Assembly (NCBI GenBank): GCA_020436935.1
Contig: JAGQWX010000007.1
Span: 1 to 64,000 of the forward strand
From: Saprospiraceae bacterium
Lineage (GTDB): Bacteria > Bacteroidota > Bacteroidia > Chitinophagales > Saprospiraceae
DNA length: 64,000 nt
Direction: 5' to 3'
Shown: one piece after another, positions 55,911-63,819 of the stretch
Numbering within the stretch: position 1 is the first letter of the stretch
Layout of the letters: the number at the start of each line of letters is the position of its first letter
Notes under the pieces: model-generated
What the model saw: only the letters and a program-made list of their open reading frames with translations
Databases searched by the model: none
Told to the model about the DNA's origin: nothing
Position numbers and translations under genes: made by a program

Positions 55911-57125
55911 ATGTTCCGTAACTTATCACGAGTTCTATTTTTAATTTTGGCCAACATTTTGGTAATTTGCACAGCCTTCGGCCAGAGCAAAACCAATAAG
56001 GAGAAGCAAAAAGTTGTGGAAATGCCAGCCCCGGCACCCTATTTTCCTGATAAAGCCTGGCAAACAAAAGATCCTGTGGAAGTAGGTATGAATGCTTCTA
56101 TGATAGATTCTGCTATAGCCATGGCCATGAAGTATGAAAACAGCGCTGAGAGAGATCTCAGGATTTATAATCTGAAATCATACAGCAGAGAGCCCAATTA
56201 TTACATTGCCGGTCCTACGAAAGAAAGGGGAGGACCCGCGGGTCTCATCATCAAAAATGGCTATATCGTTGGTTCATGGGGTGATGTGGATCGGGTCGAT
56301 ATGACATTCAGTGTTACAAAAAGTTACCTATCGACCATTGCAGGTCTGGCTGTAGATCAGGGATTGATCAGCAGCGTTACTGATAAAGTGCGTAAATACG
56401 TTTGGGACGATAAATTTGAGGGATCACACAATGCAAAAGTGAACTGGGAACACCTGCTCAATCAATCTTCTGACTGGTCTGGGACATTGTTTGGCATGCA
56501 TGACTGGGCAGACAGGCCTCCTCGTGAAGGCGGTCTGGATGATTGGAAATACCGAAAACTCAATGAGCCCGGTACTTCTTATGAATACAATGACGTCCGT
56601 GTGAATTTGTTGGCTTATTGTCTTTTACAGGTTTTCAGAAAGCCTTTGCCAGTAGTGCTCAGGGAAAGAATTATGGACCCAATCGGTGCCTCAACAACAT
56701 GGAGATGGTACGGATATGAAAACTCTTATGTCAATCTTGATGGCATGATGATGCAATCTGTGAGCGGAGGTGGTCACCATGGCGGAGGCCTTTTTATCAA
56801 CACGCTGGACCATGCAAGATTTGGTCTGCTTTTTTGTAGAAATGGAAAATGGAAAGACCAGCAGATCATTTCGGGTTCCTGGATCAACGAAGCCATACAA
56901 CCCTCTCCTGCCAATCCCACATACGGATATTTATGGTGGCTCAATACCAATCAGACTTTGCCCGGAATGGGCTCAGATGTATTTTACGCCAATGGTGCGG
57001 GAGGGAATTACATCGTAATTGACAGAGCCAATGATTTGGTGGTTGTCTTCAGATGGCTCGACAACAGCAAACTTGGTGAGATCATGCAAAAGATACACCA
57101 GTCGATAGAAAATGCCAAAAAGTAA
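55911..57125 (+). CDS. Serine hydrolase (beta-lactamase/PBP4-like, exported)
   Basis: 404 aa from ATG 55911, which starts a signal peptide ending at TAFGQS. The SxxK nucleophile is S134-K137 (SVTKSYLS), the second site is YEYND (Tyr, and Asn in place of YxN), and the third is HHGGGLF, in place of KTG. This is the class C/esterase group of serine hydrolases. YNDVRVNLLAY follows the second motif. Members split esters or peptides; a role as a resistance enzyme is not shown. It runs into the sulfurtransferase gene with a 5-bp gap. Confidence 0.85.
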   Translation: MFRNLSRVLFLILANILVICTAFGQSKTNKEKQKVVEMPAPAPYFPDKAWQTKDPVEVGMNASMIDSAIAMAMKYENSAERDLRIYNLKSYSREPNYYIAGPTKERGGPAGLIIKNGYIVGSWGDVDRVDMTFSVTKSYLSTIAGLAVDQGLISSVTDKVRKYVWDDKFEGSHNAKVNWEHLLNQSSDWSGTLFGMHDWADRPPREGGLDDWKYRKLNEPGTSYEYNDVRVNLLAYCLLQVFRKPLPVVLRERIMDPIGASTTWRWYGYENSYVNLDGMMMQSVSGGGHHGGGLFINTLDHARFGLLFCRNGKWKDQQIISGSWINEAIQPSPANPTYGYLWWLNTNQTLPGMGSDVFYANGAGGNYIVIDRANDLVVVFRWLDNSKLGEIMQKIHQSIENAKK

Positions 57126-57130
57126 TAAGA

Positions 57131-57976
57131 ATGAACACTTCACCCATCATTTCCCCGGAGCAGCTTGCAGCCATCATTGACCAGGTAAAAATTTTTGACG
57201 TCAGCAGTGGCAAAGAGGCAAAAGCCAATTATTTGAAAGAGCACATCAAGGGGGCATATTTCATTGACCTCAACAGTCAATTGTCTGCTATCAAAGAAAA
57301 TGCTGCAGACGGCGGCCGGCATCCACTTCCATCACCGGAAAAATTTGCCCGTACACTCAGCAATTATGGTTTGAGTCCGGAAAGCCATATCATAGTATAT
57401 GACGATAAAAATGGAGCAAATGCTGCAGCAAGATTTTGGTGGATGCTGAGGGCTGTCGGACATGAAAAAGTACAGGTACTTGATGGCGGTTTGGCATCGG
57501 CCAAACTTTCAGGCATACCTGTAAGTTCGGGTGAAGAAATACCCGACGAAAGGTTTATGACCTATCAGGCGGATCAATGGCTATTGCCAATCGTAAATTT
57601 GGAGCAAGTGGAATCTGTGTCGCTGGATGAGGAACATAAAGTCATCGATGTAAGAGAGGCAGACAGATACAACGGTCTTGTGGAACCCATTGACCTGATT
57701 GCAGGCCATATTCCAGGTGCAATCAATATCCCTTATATGCAAAATCTAGATCAAAACGGTCGTTTTCTTGAGCCGGAACAACTCAAAGAGATGTATGAAA
57801 GGGAACTGGATGGGGTAGAGAGCAAAAATACCATAGTGCATTGTGGTTCAGGTGTCACTGCTTGTCATACGCTTTTGGCGATGGCATATGCAGGCTTGGA
57901 AATCCCCAAATTGTATGTTGGATCATGGAGTGAATGGAGCCGCAACGATATGCCGATGGTGACCAAGGATCTTTAG
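57131..57976 (+). CDS. Sulfurtransferase, SseA-like
   Basis: 281 aa with two rhodanese domains. The catalytic Cys is C238 in HCGSGVTAC; the CGSGVTA loop is typical of 3-mercaptopyruvate sulfurtransferase. Domain 1 (~10-125) keeps FDVSS and YDDKNGANAAARFWWMLR but lacks Cys in its loop, as usual. VIDVREADRYNG and AGHIPGAINIPY mark domain 2. It moves sulfur from mercaptopyruvate or thiosulfate to an acceptor. It lies 5 bp after the serine hydrolase gene, so the two form an operon. Confidence 0.92.
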   Translation: MNTSPIISPEQLAAIIDQVKIFDVSSGKEAKANYLKEHIKGAYFIDLNSQLSAIKENAADGGRHPLPSPEKFARTLSNYGLSPESHIIVYDDKNGANAAARFWWMLRAVGHEKVQVLDGGLASAKLSGIPVSSGEEIPDERFMTYQADQWLLPIVNLEQVESVSLDEEHKVIDVREADRYNGLVEPIDLIAGHIPGAINIPYMQNLDQNGRFLEPEQLKEMYERELDGVESKNTIVHCGSGVTACHTLLAMAYAGLEIPKLYVGSWSEWSRNDMPMVTKDL

Positions 57977-58010
57977 AAATGGTGGCTTGATTTGGGCGAG
58001 CTTTATTCAT

Positions 58011-58050
58011 AAGCGTTTATAAACGTTTATAAACGTTTATAAACTTTTAT
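58011..58050. repeat. Four tandem 10-bp units (AAACGTTTAT)
   Basis: AAGCGTTTAT, AAACGTTTAT, AAACGTTTAT and AAACTTTTAT follow each other directly. Each unit has an AAACGTTT palindrome; the outer units carry one change each. Confidence 0.85.
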
Positions 58051-58091
58051 ATATCTGATATTCAATGAGTTGTGTAGTATTTAGCACATTC

Positions 58092-58124
58092 CTGTCAGAC
58101 ACCTGTCTGACAGGTGTCTGACAG
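58092..58124. repeat. 33-bp near-perfect palindrome
   Basis: Two 16-bp arms, CTGTCAGACACCTGTC and GACAGGTGTCTGACAG, are exact reverse complements around a single central T. It has no T-run next to it, so it is not a standard terminator. Its core matches the hairpin at 52706-52725. Confidence 0.85.
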
Positions 58125-58263
58125 CTTTCTGACACCATCCTCCCGGCTTGCCCTATATTTTCTACCCAAAACCCACACCTCCCGACGCGAATGACCTTTC
58201 ATTTTGTCGGAATCATACCTCCTCCGCCCTTCCATATTTGCTGAACTTTGTCATCAAAAAAAC

Positions 58264-58860
58264 ATGAGAAAAATAATAGTGCTATCAATGGTCACACTCG
58301 ATGGCGTCATTCAGGCCCCCGGTCTTCCGGATGAAGATACCGAAGGTGGATTTGAGTTTGGTGGATGGGTGGCACCTTTCCAAAGTGATGAGCTCAGCAA
58401 AATCCTTGAAGAACATGTAGAGGCTGCAGACCTTTTGCTCGGACGCCGGACTTTTGAAATATTTGAAGCCTACTGGCCCGAAAGATCGGAATTCTGGCCG
58501 GGAGTCAATGAAGTCAATAAGTATGTATTGTCTCATTCACGTAATGAATCTACATGGCAAAATTGTCATTTTTTTCAAGATATAGAGGACATAAAGGCCT
58601 TAAAATCAGCAGGTGATGCAATCTTAAAAGTTTGGGGCAGCAGTCAGCTCATTCACTTATTGATGGAACACGATTTGGTCGATGAATTTTGGTTGCAAAT
58701 TTGCCCTGTCGTTCTTGGAAAAGGCAAACGTTTGTTCAATGATGGACATATTTCAGGTGCATATAGCATCATCGACACCTACACAGCTCCAAAAGGTGTC
58801 ATTGTTGCCAGGTATCAAAGAAATGGTCCCGTCGAAACGGGCAGCATGGATGAGATTTGA
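58264..58860 (+). CDS. RibD C-terminal/DHFR-like reductase
   Basis: 198 aa from ATG 58264 (MRKIIVLSMVTLDGVIQAPG); the longer frame from 58204 is not family-like. Signs of the dihydrofolate-reductase-like fold: SMVTLDGVIQ at strand 1, LLLGRRTFEIFEAYWP, LKVWGSSQLIHLLMEHDLVDE, and CPVVLGKGKRLF at the end. Members are NADPH-dependent reductases, often of unknown substrate. A second, diverged copy is at 60469. Confidence 0.85.
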   Translation: MRKIIVLSMVTLDGVIQAPGLPDEDTEGGFEFGGWVAPFQSDELSKILEEHVEAADLLLGRRTFEIFEAYWPERSEFWPGVNEVNKYVLSHSRNESTWQNCHFFQDIEDIKALKSAGDAILKVWGSSQLIHLLMEHDLVDEFWLQICPVVLGKGKRLFNDGHISGAYSIIDTYTAPKGVIVARYQRNGPVETGSMDEI

Positions 58861-59034
58861 GCCAAGATGTATTTCTGTAATTTATACCACTAAAACGGGG
58901 AAGGACAAAATGTTGTGATTGTTTTCCTCTTTTGGTCTAGAATAAATACTACATGATAGAATAAATTCAATTTTATTGGATGATTTATGGATTTTTCATT
59001 TTAAATAAATGGACAACTTCCAAACAATAACACA

Positions 59035-60378
59035 ATGAAAAAACCAGGCATCCTTACACTGAATTTGATCGTTATTTGCCTGCTCTCCTTGGTTGGATTA
59101 AAAGCAGGGGCTGCTTCAGTCATAACTACAGATAGTCTAGCCATTTTTATGGAAGGACTTTCCAGTAATGAAAAATTTATGGGTCAAGTGGAGGTGATGA
59201 AGGATGGGAAAACCCTCTACTTCTACGGCACAGGTTATACTGATGTGAATGCTCAAAGAAATACAACGGCCAACAGCAAGTACATGATTGGTTCGGTGTC
59301 AAAAACCATAACAGCAAGCATGGTCTTGAAAGCGGTAGAGGAGGGAAAAATAAAGCTTGAAGGAAAACTGTCGGAATTTTTTCCGGAGATCAAACATGCA
59401 GATCAAATAACCATAGAGCAATTGCTCAATCACCACAGCGGTATCCATAATCTGACCCAATCCCCTGATTATACTGCATTTGCACAAGGAAAGAAAACAA
59501 AGGAAGAATTGATCGACTTCATTGTCAAAGGTGGCTCTGATTTTTTGCCGGGAGAAAAAGCGGCTTATAGCAATTCCAACTATATATTACTTTCATACAT
59601 ACTTGAAAAGGTGTACAATTTAGGTTTTGACCAGATCTTTCAGAAAAAAATCGTTGAGCCCCTTGGGTTAAAATTCAGCCAGTTCGGAATGTTGAAATCA
59701 GCGACTATTCAACCAACCAGATCTTACAAATACGAAGCGGAGTGGATACCAATGCCGACAACAGATTCCAGTATACCTATGGGAGCAGGAGGCATTGTGA
59801 TGAATGCACATGATCTTGCCACATTTATTACGGCTTTATTTGATGGTAAAATCATTTCCATGTCAAGTCTTGAGAAAATGACGACCCAAAAAGATGGATA
59901 TGGGCTCGGTATTTTTAAAACTGCAATTTCAGGAAAAACAGCATATACTCATACAGGATTGATCGATGGTTTTAATGCTGCATTTTATTATTTACCCGAA
60001 GAACGACTTGCATATGTCCTTTTGTCCAATGCCGAAAATTACAACCTTGACAAAATCAATAAAACTTTTTTGAATATTTCATTGGGATTACCTATTCAAA
60101 TACCATCCATAAATCAGTATAAAGTTGAACCAAAAGATATGGCCTCTTACACAGGAATTTACACCAGTGAAATCAATCCGCTCATTATCACTGTAAGCGA
60201 AAAGAACAATAAGTTGCTCGCTCAGCCCAAAGGCCAGCAAGTGTATTCCATGGATGCCACTGAGCTACATACCTTCACCCATGAAAAAACAGGAGTGACT
60301 TTGTTGTTTGATCCAAAGGCAAAAACCATGCTGTTGAAGCAGGGGAACTTTAGTTTTTCGTTTACTAAAAAGGAGTAA
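59035..60378 (+). CDS. Serine hydrolase (class C beta-lactamase-like)
   Basis: 447 aa. Signal peptide to about residue 26. The nucleophile SVSK is S87-K90, the second motif is YSNSNY, and the third is HTG in YTHTGLIDG. ELLS-like NHHSGIHNLTQ at ~140 is typical of this family. A C-terminal ~120-residue beta-domain (SYTGIYTSEINPLIITVSEK) follows the catalytic domain. It is exported and probably acts as an esterase or peptidase in the envelope; resistance function unproven. Confidence 0.87.
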   Translation: MKKPGILTLNLIVICLLSLVGLKAGAASVITTDSLAIFMEGLSSNEKFMGQVEVMKDGKTLYFYGTGYTDVNAQRNTTANSKYMIGSVSKTITASMVLKAVEEGKIKLEGKLSEFFPEIKHADQITIEQLLNHHSGIHNLTQSPDYTAFAQGKKTKEELIDFIVKGGSDFLPGEKAAYSNSNYILLSYILEKVYNLGFDQIFQKKIVEPLGLKFSQFGMLKSATIQPTRSYKYEAEWIPMPTTDSSIPMGAGGIVMNAHDLATFITALFDGKIISMSSLEKMTTQKDGYGLGIFKTAISGKTAYTHTGLIDGFNAAFYYLPEERLAYVLLSNAENYNLDKINKTFLNISLGLPIQIPSINQYKVEPKDMASYTGIYTSEINPLIITVSEKNNKLLAQPKGQQVYSMDATELHTFTHEKTGVTLLFDPKAKTMLLKQGNFSFSFTKKE

Positions 60379-60468
60379 TTTCTTTGCTGTGCATATTAAT
60401 AATCAGGTAAAATAATTTTGAATTCTTCAAATTTTATCTAGGTTTGGAAGCTCTAAAAATCGTTTCTC

Positions 60469-61002
60469 ATGAGAAAAATAGTCTATTACGTAGCCACCTC
60501 ACTCGATGGTTTTATCAGTGGTGCTGATGGCGATGTGAGTAGATTTGCTTATGCCGGATCAGCGGTGGATCAATATTTGGAGGACCTGAAAACCTACGAT
60601 ACTGTGATTATGGGCAGGAATACCTATGAATTTGGTTATCAATATGGTATGCAGCCTGGTCAAAAGGCTTACCAACATATGGAGCACTATATATTTTCAA
60701 ATCAATTGACTTTTGAAAATCCAGATGATGGTGTCCATGTCAGATCAATTGATATTAAAAATGTTGTTGAATTAAAGGAGCAAGAAGGTACGGATATTTA
60801 CCTGTGCGGAGGTGGAGAGTTCGCCGGCTGGTTGCTGGACTATGACCTGATTGATGTCCTGAAAATAAAACTGAATCCAATTGTGCTTGGAAGTGGTGTG
60901 GGTATATTTGGTTCGTCTGTTAAAGCATTGAATCTCGAGCTCATAGTATCCGAAACCTATGATCAAGGTGTGCACATCATCACCTATCAATTGAAAAAAT
61001 AA
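60469..61002 (+). CDS. DHFR-like reductase (YyaP/RibD C-terminal type)
   Basis: 177 aa. Markers: KIVYYVATSLDGFISGADGD at strand 1, TVIMGRNTYEFGYQYG, DIYLCGGGEFAGWLLDYDLIDVLKIKL, NPIVLGSGVGIFG. A compact cytosolic NADPH-type reductase; substrate unknown. It lies 27 bp before the VOC gene and likely shares its transcript. Confidence 0.85.
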   Translation: MRKIVYYVATSLDGFISGADGDVSRFAYAGSAVDQYLEDLKTYDTVIMGRNTYEFGYQYGMQPGQKAYQHMEHYIFSNQLTFENPDDGVHVRSIDIKNVVELKEQEGTDIYLCGGGEFAGWLLDYDLIDVLKIKLNPIVLGSGVGIFGSSVKALNLELIVSETYDQGVHIITYQLKK

Positions 61003-61029
61003 TTTAATGATCCTTAATCCTGACAATAA

Positions 61030-61452
61030 ATGAGACAGAAGATAAACATCATCACGCTGGGCGTCGCAGACCTTGCAAAATCACTTGATTTTTATGAAAA
61101 TGGGCTTGGTTGGAAAAAATCCGCCATGAGCCAGGGTGACATAGCTTTTTTCCAGATGGGAGGCATTGTTTTGTCGCTGTATCCCCGTGAGAAACTGGCT
61201 GAAGACGTGACCATTGATACCGAAGGCAGCGGATTTTCAGGCGTCACCATCGCATATAATGCCAAGTCTGAGGGCGAAGTCGATGAAGTTTTGCAAAAAG
61301 TAGAAAAGCTTGGAGCAACTATAGTCAAGAAAGCTCAGAAAGTGTTTTGGGGTGGATACAGTGGATATTTCCGAGACCCGGATGGGCACCTTTTTGAAGT
61401 GGCATATAACCCCTTTGTTGAATTTGATGAAAATGACAATTTGATGCTTTGA
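61030..61452 (+). CDS. VOC-family (glyoxalase-like) protein
   Basis: 140 aa, one VOC domain. INIITLGVADLAKSLDFYEN at the start, FFQMGGIVLSLYPRE in the middle, and YFRDPDGHLFEVAYNPF at the end, where the terminal Glu may be a metal ligand. It is 27 bp downstream of the DHFR-like gene. Specific reaction unknown. Confidence 0.85.
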   Translation: MRQKINIITLGVADLAKSLDFYENGLGWKKSAMSQGDIAFFQMGGIVLSLYPREKLAEDVTIDTEGSGFSGVTIAYNAKSEGEVDEVLQKVEKLGATIVKKAQKVFWGGYSGYFRDPDGHLFEVAYNPFVEFDENDNLML

Positions 61453-61714
61453 GTTGAGGATGCTTTCTGAGGTGTAATGTCAGTAATGCATTGATCCCAC
61501 TTTCAGATGTGAAAATCTTGAATATTTTTCATTATTTGCCTGGTACACTTTTATGAGATAAGGTGGTACACTTATATAATGTTTTGCAATTGACTCAATA
61601 GACCACTTTTTAAATCCTGTAAGCGCTCTTTTTATCCTTCATTGGGATTCTCTTTGAAAATTGTCTGATTACTCCGATTTTATATTTACACTATTACCGC
61701 TAGTGCTGTGTTTA
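61453..61714. other. Gap next to the cassette array
   Basis: About 260 bp between the VOC gene and the first attC-like site. No gene or promoter recognised. The cassette that should follow site 1 on the minus strand starts here (TTGTAGTAAAC), but no partner site was found. Confidence 0.5.
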
Positions 61715-61783
61715 CTACAACACCAGCGACAATGACGCCGACGCTTTACGCGTTATCATTGATCGCTAATTGTTGTCGGTAGT
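61715..61783 (-). other. attC-like recombination site 1
   Basis: Read on the minus strand: TACCGACAAC, then two arms that pair with a few unpaired bases, a small loop, and GTTGTAGT. Paired blocks in plus coordinates: ACAAC 61717-61721 with GTTGT 61772-61776; AGCGA 61725-61729 with TCGCT 61763-61767; CAATGA 61730-61735 with TCATTG 61756-61761; CGC 61736-61738 with GCG 61750-61752. Single unpaired bases on one arm are typical of attC sites. The site starts 4 bases after the stop of gene 61787-62692. Confidence 0.55.
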
Positions 61784-61786
61784 AAT

Positions 61787-62692
61787 TCATTTTCGGATTG
61801 TTCCATTTACTAAATAATTTACATATCTGTTGAATTGGTAACTGTTTCCACAAGCTCTTACTTTGTCCATCCAATTTTTTGTATTCTCTTCACATATATT
61901 GTGGCCATAGATATCTTCAAACGTCTCTAACCCTAAAGCAATTGCACTAATGATGTTCGATAATATTCTTTTTCTATCATCTCCGAATTCTCTATGATAG
62001 AATCTAGTGTAAACTGGAATGTTGAATTGAGAATCATTAACAATATCTCTTACAGTCTGAACAAGAGGAGTTTCGTCTATTGTTATATCATCAACAAGAA
62101 TTTGAAAAATACTATTGGCTGATAATAGCTCACTTGGAGTTTGACAAGATACCTCAGGATTTAGAGTGTTAGCAGTATCTATTTGAAACTCTGCTTTTAG
62201 GTCGTCTGAATATTTAAGCCAAGATTCTTGGTATTCATTCTCACAGTTTAAGCAATAGAACATTCTAGGTATGTCGTCGACTGATATCCCTTCTTTACCC
62301 CTATTAAATTCTATTCCTCCGGCAGATCTCAAACAGATTGAAACATTTGTAGATTGGTTTAGTATACTTGGCTCACATTTTAAACTAATTGGGCCATAAG
62401 GGTTAGGAACTGGAGCAGAATTTTCTCCCCACATTCTATTCGCAAAGGTTGATCCATAATCCCATAAATTGCCAAATACTAAATTCCATACTTCATTATC
62501 CTTATCTGCCACGTCAGTTTCAAATTCTGTAAAGTCATTTTGATTTTGTTCCATCAAGTTTCGTGAAGGAATTCCGCCTGATTGAATGTAAGTTCTAAAA
62601 TCTTTCAATTGACATGCGTGATAGAAAAATACATTCCTGTCAGCAAATAAGTTTGATAAATATGCTATGTCATTTCCTTCAATTAGTGGCAT
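61787..62692 (-). CDS. Cassette gene of unknown function, 301 aa
   Basis: Not recognised with confidence. The N-terminus (NVFFYHACQLKDFRTYIQSGGIPSRNLME) weakly recalls the start of DarT-like ADP-ribosyltransferases, which have a His-containing strand followed by an I..GGI.S loop, but the rest does not support a firm call. A CLNCENEYQ segment has paired Cys residues. No signal peptide or membrane segment. It lies alone between two attC-like sites, and its flanks TTGTCGGTA and TACCGACAA are complementary, so it looks like a single-gene integron cassette. AT-rich compared with nearby genes. Confidence 0.7.
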   Translation of the reverse strand: MPLIEGNDIAYLSNLFADRNVFFYHACQLKDFRTYIQSGGIPSRNLMEQNQNDFTEFETDVADKDNEVWNLVFGNLWDYGSTFANRMWGENSAPVPNPYGPISLKCEPSILNQSTNVSICLRSAGGIEFNRGKEGISVDDIPRMFYCLNCENEYQESWLKYSDDLKAEFQIDTANTLNPEVSCQTPSELLSANSIFQILVDDITIDETPLVQTVRDIVNDSQFNIPVYTRFYHREFGDDRKRILSNIISAIALGLETFEDIYGHNICEENTKNWMDKVRACGNSYQFNRYVNYLVNGTIRK

Positions 62693-62708
62693 TTCTTTTA
62701 CTTTTTAT

Positions 62709-62780
62709 TACCGACAACGTCTGCTACACCCGACTTGCCGTAGCGATAGCAGGAATAGCGTGGTGTAGCTTGTTGTATGC
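62709..62780 (-). other. attC-like recombination site 2
   Basis: Read on the minus strand: GCATACAAC, GCTACACC, a central hairpin-like part, GGTGTAGC, and GTTGTCGGTA. GGTGTAGC (62762-62769) pairs with GCTACACC (62723-62730) and GTTGT (62772-62776) pairs with ACAAC (62714-62718), with unequal 4- and 2-base spacers as in attC. The last 18 codons of gene 62724-63296 lie inside it. Confidence 0.55.
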
Positions 62781-63296
62781 ATAGTCCCAATATTTTTCTA
62801 CTTCAATTAACTTTATACTCTCAACTTGAGCAAGATTTTGCAGCCCATGAATAATTTCAGTATAAAGTTCATAATCTTTGATGTCTTTGATTCTATTCAC
62901 TTTCAAGATATCACTTTTATTTTTAGTATCTATATTCTTTGATTTCTTAATTTCATTCAATAATATTCTATCAATAGGTGGGTGGATGTAATTCTTATTT
63001 ATCTCATCTCCCACTCCTCCAACATAAATTAAAGTTTTTAGGAAAACATTTAATAGTTTAGCTATCCAACCCACATTCAACTGTCCATTACATTTTTGTA
63101 TCTTTAATAGTGTTTTTTTATGCCAGATATCAAATTCGTTTCTGCTTTGCCATCCCTTTTTGCATTTTATAAAAATTTCAAAAAAATTGAATGTCGATAA
63201 AATTTCCTCCTTCGATTTTAAAGGGCATCCAGACCTAGCTGCAGAAACGACCGTCCAAATAGCAAAATTATACAATATTCCCTCCCTTGTTTCCAT
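62724..63296 (-). CDS. Cassette gene of unknown function, 190 aa
   Basis: Not recognised by name. Soluble, mostly helical. NVGWIAKLLNVFLKTLIYVGGV followed by HPPIDRILL recalls a pattern in uncharacterised small proteins (GxAQK.LN...KYLW plus PPxxPxDR), which may be a conserved family, but this cannot be checked here. The C-terminal YNKLHHAIPAIATASRV and the stop are encoded by attC-like site 2. It starts 14 bp after the stop of the 122-aa gene, so the two likely form one two-gene cassette. Confidence 0.65.
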   Translation of the reverse strand: METREGILYNFAIWTVVSAARSGCPLKSKEEILSTFNFFEIFIKCKKGWQSRNEFDIWHKKTLLKIQKCNGQLNVGWIAKLLNVFLKTLIYVGGVGDEINKNYIHPPIDRILLNEIKKSKNIDTKNKSDILKVNRIKDIKDYELYTEIIHGLQNLAQVESIKLIEVEKYWDYAYNKLHHAIPAIATASRV

Positions 63297-63310
63297 ATCG
63301 AGTTAAACAT

Positions 63311-63679
63311 TTACTTTGTTGGCCAACCATTCAAATTACTTTCTATATGATTTAATATATATTCATAACTTACTTTATAAGAATCACCCAAATTTTTGAA
63401 TTTGGAATAATCCTCAATAATAGCAAATTTACCTGGAGTCCAATTTAATTTATTAACCTCATTAACTTTGTAATAAGATGTATATCCCAATGTTTTTTGC
63501 AACCCGACACCAATAACTACAATTGAAATCCCAAGTTCAAGAAACCAATTATCAAGAAATAAATACATGTTGTTTAAGCTAGGGTTCCGTTCATGGTAAT
63601 ATTTGCTTATGATCTTATATTTCTTTTCAACATGGATTGAGTTAATAGCATTACTAATTTCAATAAAATTTGTTGACAT
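63311..63679 (-). CDS. Cassette gene of unknown function, 122 aa
   Basis: Not recognised. Small soluble protein with LDNWFLELGISIVVIGVGLQK in the middle, which may be a buried helix or strand, and WTPGKFAIIEDYSKFKNLGDSYK. It begins about 26 bases downstream of a GTTGTACAC that resembles the end of an attC site, and its partner gene follows 14 bp later. It is therefore probably the first gene of a two-gene cassette. Confidence 0.6.
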   Translation of the reverse strand: MSTNFIEISNAINSIHVEKKYKIISKYYHERNPSLNNMYLFLDNWFLELGISIVVIGVGLQKTLGYTSYYKVNEVNKLNWTPGKFAIIEDYSKFKNLGDSYKVSYEYILNHIESNLNGWPTK

Positions 63680-63696
63680 ATTACATAGTTTTACTT

Positions 63697-63725
63697 GTGT
63701 ACAACAGCAGTCTTCGCAACAACTC
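63697..63725 (-). other. Possible truncated attC half-site
   Basis: On the minus strand GACTGCTGTTGTACAC lies just before the 122-aa gene, as expected for the right half of an attC site. GTTGTA could pair with the TACAAC of site 2 in the circular cassette. The left half was not found, so the array may be broken here. Confidence 0.35.
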
Positions 63726-63819
63726 TATTTTTAATTTCTGTGACACCCTATGCAGCCTGATATGATGATCTTTTCTTCATTGTCCATCTGTTCCACATAG
63801 ACATCCACCAATCGCTGTG

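Noticed and set aside
59035-60378. Antibiotic resistance class C beta-lactamase
   Set aside because: SxxK, YxN and HTG are shared with many esterases and peptidases; nothing here shows beta-lactam hydrolysis, so only the fold was called.
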